Shown here: positions 60,327 to 64,000 of the stretch, in pieces
Numbering within the stretch: position 1 is the stretch's first letter
Layout of the letters: every line of letters starts with the position of its first letter
Assembly (NCBI GenBank): GCA_021732845.1
Contig: JAKFUF010000018.1
Location: 1-64,000, forward strand
Direction: 5' to 3'
Source of the DNA: Planctomycetaceae bacterium
GTDB lineage: Bacteria > Planctomycetota > Planctomycetia > Planctomycetales > Planctomycetaceae
DNA: 64,000 bases
Notes under the pieces: generated by a model
The model's database searches: none
What the model was told of the DNA's origin: nothing
Seen by the model: the letters and a program-made list of their open reading frames with translations, nothing else
Position numbers and translations under genes: made by a program

Positions 60327-61553
60327 TCAGGCCACGCTGCTCAGTGCGTTATGGAGCACGTCCTTTTCTGGAACCTTCCATGCCGAATCGAGCATCGACA
60401 GCCGGACTACTCCTGCCTCATAGGCCGTCAGGGCCACTCCTTCGAGGGCGAAACGGTGCCGCAACTCCTGAGGGGTCAGTTCCCTCAGTTGCTTTCGCTC
60501 CGCCTGCAGCAGCAGGATGCCTGACTGAAAGTGAGCGGCAGGCAGCAGCGGATGCCATCCCGCAGCCTGTGCCCATTCCGCCGCCTGCATCGCATTTTGT
60601 TTGCGTGCCCGTAGCCCCCCCAGCGTGAGCGAGTCTTTCTGCAGGGCGTCGCTAACCGCCCCCTGGCAGGTAAAAAGCGGAATCAGGTTGACCGTTTCTG
60701 ACTCACCATCCAGTGCCGCCGTTTCCAGCTGGGCAGTGAAACGCAGCAGCGGATCGTCCAGCTCGCGCGTTGCGATGAGATGATTCAGGAGCGTTTCGAT
60801 CAGACCCCTTGAACTTCGCCTGCCGTAAAATCCGAGTCCCATCGGATGAAACCCACGCAGCCATTTGTGGCTCCCTGCCAGATACAGGTCACACGCCCCG
60901 GTGCGGAGGTCGCCGAAGGTATGGCAGAAATCCTGCGCGCCGTCGACGGCTGCGAACCGGACTTCCCGTGTGGTTTCGATGGACCGGACGATCCGCTCGA
61001 CGGGCAGTTGGACGCCAAGGTGACTGACAGCCGTCAGGAACAGGCCGTCGCAACCGGACTGCTGGTAGGCTTCCCTGATAAAGCGGATGACCGCGTCCGC
61101 CGTCAACTGCGGGTCAGAAATCAAGGACGTGAGGGCAACCGATGTGACCTTGCGACCGCTACGGAGCGCTTCACGTTCGAGGATCTCGCGATAGGGCGGC
61201 CATCCCAGGTCAGTGACCAGCACATTCCTGCAGCGCTGGAACAAGAGCCTGGCCGCGAAGCTCATCAGCTGCGATGAGCGATTCACCATGAGGACCGGCA
61301 AGTCCGCTTCGGCACCGGTAAGCGTTCGCAGATCCTCCTTGAGCGCCGCCAGTCCTCGCCAGCAGGTCAGGCCGGGGAAGGCGCAGCGCATCGAGTGCGA
61401 CCATTCGTCTGTCCCTTCCCGCAAGAATCGCTCATAGAACAGAGATCCCCCCTCCTCGCCAGCGAGGCGGGTGAAATCCATATGGGCTAGTTGAGCCTGG
61501 GGGGACATCTGTCCGAGACGGGCGGTATCAAGGTAGAGCTGGGTCGCTTGCAC
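60327..61553 (-). CDS. PLP-dependent aminotransferase class V-fold protein
   Basis: A protein of 408 aa, GTG 61553 with GGAG 8 bases upstream. Fold-type I PLP enzyme: FAAVDGAQDFCH (Asp contacting PLP) and LYLAGSHKWLRGFHPMG with the Schiff-base Lys; also LFLTAVSHLGVQLPVERIV. Cysteine desulfurase-like in class, but the substrate Cys loop of IscS is not evident. Adjacent to a 2-TM protein in the same direction; both look like cargo of the mobile element. Confidence 0.75.
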   Translation of the reverse strand: MQATQLYLDTARLGQMSPQAQLAHMDFTRLAGEEGGSLFYERFLREGTDEWSHSMRCAFPGLTCWRGLAALKEDLRTLTGAEADLPVLMVNRSSQLMSFAARLLFQRCRNVLVTDLGWPPYREILEREALRSGRKVTSVALTSLISDPQLTADAVIRFIREAYQQSGCDGLFLTAVSHLGVQLPVERIVRSIETTREVRFAAVDGAQDFCHTFGDLRTGACDLYLAGSHKWLRGFHPMGLGFYGRRSSRGLIETLLNHLIATRELDDPLLRFTAQLETAALDGESETVNLIPLFTCQGAVSDALQKDSLTLGGLRARKQNAMQAAEWAQAAGWHPLLPAAHFQSGILLLQAERKQLRELTPQELRHRFALEGVALTAYEAGVVRLSMLDSAWKVPEKDVLHNALSSVA

Positions 61554-61575
61554 AGCAGGGGCTCCTGAGGAGGCC

Positions 61576-62496
61576 TCAGTCTATGCTTTCAGGCGGCGAT
61601 TGGTCCAGAAGATTTTTGAAAGACTTGGCGTAAAGCTGGAGCCGCTTCCAGCGTTCGTTGAAGATCTGTACGGACTGCGGATCGAGATCGAGTGTAAAGC
61701 GAAGCGTCCGACAGTTCTCATCGAGTTCCTGAATTCCCACGGCGCGATCGCCATAGATGCCAAAATCCATGAGCAGGTCAGACTCATGTTTCAGGTCTGA
61801 TTCACGGACGAGGGCGACCCAGATTCCATGATTGTGCTGCTCCTCGATCCAGGGCAGGATCTCCGATGATGGCAGCAATTGCCCGGTAGGCCAAAGGTGC
61901 GACTTCAAGAGGACGATTCGCTCGATCAGGATCCCACGATTGACCGCACCGAAGTTGAGCCGCATGCTCTGCCGGCCCGGTTCGTCCTGCCAGTATTTTG
62001 ACGTGCAGACATGGGCGACCGACCGGTATTGGCGGATGTCAGGGCTGTTGAGCAGATCGCCATAGACGGTCCGCCAGGCCTCTGTCATCGCGAAGACGAT
62101 CTTGCCGTCAGCCAGTCCATTGATCTGATCGGCGACCGAAGCGAATTTCAGCAGCGCGATGCGCCGCAGGATCGGATCCTTGCGCTTTGAGAGCGCGGCC
62201 AGTCCCTCGGAGACTTCCAGGTACAGGTCGAAGAATTCCTTGTCCGCCGCCAGTGAGAGTGGCACAGACAGGCTTTCAATGGTCTTGGCACGATCCTTCT
62301 CCCGTTGCTCTTCCTGCCCCAGGTAGCTCAAGAACAGTCCACCTAGGATGCTGACAAAGGCACCGATGATGGCAAGCTGCGCGGGAAAGGAGCCAAAGGT
62401 CGAAACCAGCACCATCACGACCGAGCCGGTCACGGCGGTGAGCAGGAAGCGGTAGCTGAAAAACGCCGATCGGCGCTGCGGTTCTACGGGCGACAT
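61576..62496 (-). CDS. two-TM protein paired with PLP enzyme
   Basis: A protein of 306 aa. Two membrane helices at 15-60 (FLLTAVTGSVVMVLVSTFG, LAIIGAFVSILGGLFLSYL), then a long cytoplasmic helical region (KTIESLSVPLSLAADKEFFD) and an alpha/beta C-terminus (GIWVALVRESDLKHESDLLM, DFGIYGDRAVGIQELDENC). The gene ends 23 bp before the PLP gene starts. No named family; the membrane-anchored sensor architecture is common among defence and signalling effectors. Confidence 0.55.
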   Translation of the reverse strand: MSPVEPQRRSAFFSYRFLLTAVTGSVVMVLVSTFGSFPAQLAIIGAFVSILGGLFLSYLGQEEQREKDRAKTIESLSVPLSLAADKEFFDLYLEVSEGLAALSKRKDPILRRIALLKFASVADQINGLADGKIVFAMTEAWRTVYGDLLNSPDIRQYRSVAHVCTSKYWQDEPGRQSMRLNFGAVNRGILIERIVLLKSHLWPTGQLLPSSEILPWIEEQHNHGIWVALVRESDLKHESDLLMDFGIYGDRAVGIQELDENCRTLRFTLDLDPQSVQIFNERWKRLQLYAKSFKNLLDQSPPESID

Positions 62497-62901
62497 GGCC
62501 GCACGTTACGCCAGAATCCCGACAAAGGCAAGAAACCTTGCGCGTCCTCTCCCCTCGATCGACTGTGCCATTTTGGGGCACCCAACTCCTGGCGAGCCCT
62601 CGCTCCCCTCCTCGCTCGAACGACTGGCATCGCGAAGGAATGGCTGCAACCGAAAGTCGTTGGCAATGTGCGTCATTGTCCCGTTCGCCCTTTTCGTTCC
62701 GATCCGCCCCCTCGACCTCTTTGATGGGCACGCTAAAGCCGCCGCCGGGCCGGTAAAGCTGCCAAGACGGTTTCCGCTTTGCGGACCCTCCGTCTTTCGC
62801 TTGACCGGTGCGCTCCGCAGACTGCGCCTCGGCTAACGCGGCTTTGATCCACGTGCCATCAGGTCGCGATGGTCGCGGTCGGAAACAAAAGGAGAATTAC
62901 C
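62497..62901. other. 405-bp gap, nothing recognised
   Basis: GC-rich, with short frames on both strands lacking any family resemblance. It must hold the promoter for the rightward gene at 62902, which has a strong RBS. Confidence 0.4.
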
Positions 62902-63111
62902 ATGACTGACACCACAACCAATACCAGTTCGAATGCACCCACCCATTTCGCGTATCACGTTCGAGACGGACAGGGGAGCAAAAAGGGTTTCTGGACCCGG
63001 GTTGGGGCCGCATGGCCTCATGCCGATGGGCAGGGGTTCAGTGTCCATGTTGATTGTCTGCCGCTGGATGGCCGACTCACGATTCGCGTCGCCACTGAAT
63101 CGAAAGAATAA
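62902..63111 (+). CDS. small conserved-type protein
   Basis: A protein of 69 aa, ATG 62902 with AAGGAG 7 bases upstream. Thr/Asn-rich start, then a single beta domain: HFAYHVRDGQGSKKGFWTRV, ADGQGFSVHVDCLPLDGRLT. Such short proteins are frequent on proteobacterial and planctomycete mobile elements; role unknown. Confidence 0.65.
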   Translation: MTDTTTNTSSNAPTHFAYHVRDGQGSKKGFWTRVGAAWPHADGQGFSVHVDCLPLDGRLTIRVATESKE

Positions 63112-63163
63112 CTAATCACCGGGCGGGCACCGATGCCCGCCCGCTTCACTTAGGAGACGTGCC

Positions 63164-63511
63164 ATGACTGAACGATTGATTGAACTTTCCGAAGATGAAT
63201 TCGACAGGCTCTACCCGCTGGTTCCGAACCAGCTCAACCCGAATGCAAGCTGGGCATTCGGCGACGGTCCCGGCTGCCTTTTCGAGACGTACGGCGAAGA
63301 ATTAGACTTCGTACGGAGCCAGGATCCACTCACGGTCTGGACGCTCTTAGACGGCGATGACGGTGACATGTATCTCATCAGCGGACCGCATTTCGTCAAC
63401 CGCGTTGGCTACCTCATCAGCACCATTCCGATTGATGAAGATGCAACGGTCGAAGTCCACATCAAAATGGACCGAGACGAATCGGCGGATGACGAGATCG
63501 AAGCTCCGTGA
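63164..63511 (+). CDS. small acidic protein (KlcB/DUF-type context)
   Basis: A protein of 115 aa with GGAG 7 bases upstream of the ATG. Acidic: MTERLIELSEDEFDRLYPLV, SWAFGDGPGCLFETYGEELD, FVNRVGYLISTIPIDEDATV. Typical of small plasmid-borne accessory proteins (stability/antirestriction neighbourhoods). No firm family. Confidence 0.55.
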   Translation: MTERLIELSEDEFDRLYPLVPNQLNPNASWAFGDGPGCLFETYGEELDFVRSQDPLTVWTLLDGDDGDMYLISGPHFVNRVGYLISTIPIDEDATVEVHIKMDRDESADDEIEAP

Positions 63512-63533
63512 ACGGCTGCGGCGCAGAAGAACG

Positions 63534-63992
63534 CTACGATGGCGTCTGACCGGCAACAATGTCCGCTGGCGTGAACACGCTGATTCCAGCGAAGCGGGTG
63601 AAATCCGGTTTGTTGAACGTAAGCAGGTTCAAGAGGCCGTGCCGCTGCATGGCGGCCACCAGTCGCGCGTCGTGTGCCGTTTTGCCTTTGACGGCATGAT
63701 CAACGACGAGCGACTGCCAGTATGCAAAGATGCCACGTTCGTCCTTGAGCAACTGGTAATCATGAATGATTCCAAGGATCGAATGCTCCGCCGCGGCAAC
63801 ATCCATCCCTAGTCCATTGACATTCAGTGGGCGCGTCGCCGCGACCCAGAATTCGTAAATGACCTGTGGCACAATGCACAATGTGGCATCGGCCTGGACC
63901 AGCGAAAGGATCGCCGCTTTTGCGGTCTGATGGTCTGGACTGGCGACTTGAGCGATCCGCAACAAGAGGTTGGTATCGATCAGGACGTTCAT
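63534..63992 (-). CDS. PIN-domain protein (VapC-like toxin)
   Basis: A protein of 152 aa. PIN fold with the first acidic residue in VLIDTNLLLR, Glu in QVIYEFWVAATRP, and Asp in KTAHDARLVAAMQRHG, ending LLTFNKPDFTRFAGISV. VapC toxins are RNases. The gene ends 8 bases before the window edge, so the expected upstream antitoxin is not visible. Confidence 0.85.
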   Translation of the reverse strand: MNVLIDTNLLLRIAQVASPDHQTAKAAILSLVQADATLCIVPQVIYEFWVAATRPLNVNGLGMDVAAAEHSILGIIHDYQLLKDERGIFAYWQSLVVDHAVKGKTAHDARLVAAMQRHGLLNLLTFNKPDFTRFAGISVFTPADIVAGQTPS

Positions 63993-64000
63993 TCACGACC

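Larger units (their letters stand above)
49217..64000. mobile_element. second integrative element (mobilisable), right end outside window
   Basis: Starts at the tRNA fragment with its own integrase, excisionase-like HTH and, further on, a MobF relaxase-helicase, a methylase gene and cargo. No type IV secretion genes are seen in the 14.8 kb shown, so it could be a mobilisable element or part of a larger ICE. No further tRNA-Ser fragment is present in the window. Confidence 0.6.

Overview
The window is a bacterial chromosome segment that reads as a planctomycete. It carries a Tat-exported DUF1501 protein, a giant planctomycete cytochrome/DUF1549/DUF1553 protein with a CxxCH motif, a GDSL hydrolase and a soluble FlhA-C-like protein, with high-GC codon use. 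No species can be named from sequence alone.

Layout. 1-11.8 kb is ordinary chromosome: a 5S rRNA, a stand-alone FlhA C-domain-like protein, a DUF1501 protein, an enoyl-CoA hydratase-like protein, a GDSL hydrolase, a TerS-like HTH protein with three 171-bp internal repeats, and the cytochrome/DUF1553 protein. At 11,797-11,883 is a complete tRNA-Ser(UGA). Its 3' part is duplicated at 49,217. The 37.4 kb between the two copies is a tailed-phage prophage. From the left it has an integrase reading into the tRNA, a lysogeny/accessory block (frameshifted DUF2513, zinc protein, LexA-like wHTH, RHH regulator, DUF4238, PDZ protein, BRO-N/BstA-like protein), and then a long leftward operon. Read from its 5' end near 48.3 kb, that operon runs: small HTH proteins, replication (DnaB-like, DnaC-like and an initiator gene carrying iterons), terminase, gpW, portal, protease-scaffold, capsid, tail, and receptor/fibre-like proteins.

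A second mobile element starts at the duplicated att site. It has its own related integrase, also reading into the tRNA fragment, an excisionase-like HTH, a DNA methylase that stops where homologues enter their helicase half, a MobF-type relaxase-helicase, and cargo: an AT-richer single gene, a PLP-aminotransferase-fold plus two-TM-protein pair, and a PIN-domain protein. Its far end is not in the window.

How the parts work together. The two elements form a tandem array in one tRNA-Ser. Because each integrase frame runs through the att core, integration or excision replaces the C-terminal tail of the prophage integrase. The prophage replication origin appears to lie inside its initiator gene, as in lambda O. 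I see no lysozyme or amidase endolysin. Instead a thioredoxin-fold protein, a papain-like cysteine peptidase and a secreted Ig-like protein are translationally coupled next to a holin-like membrane protein. This could be a lysis or entry set suited to a disulfide-rich protein envelope, which is inference.
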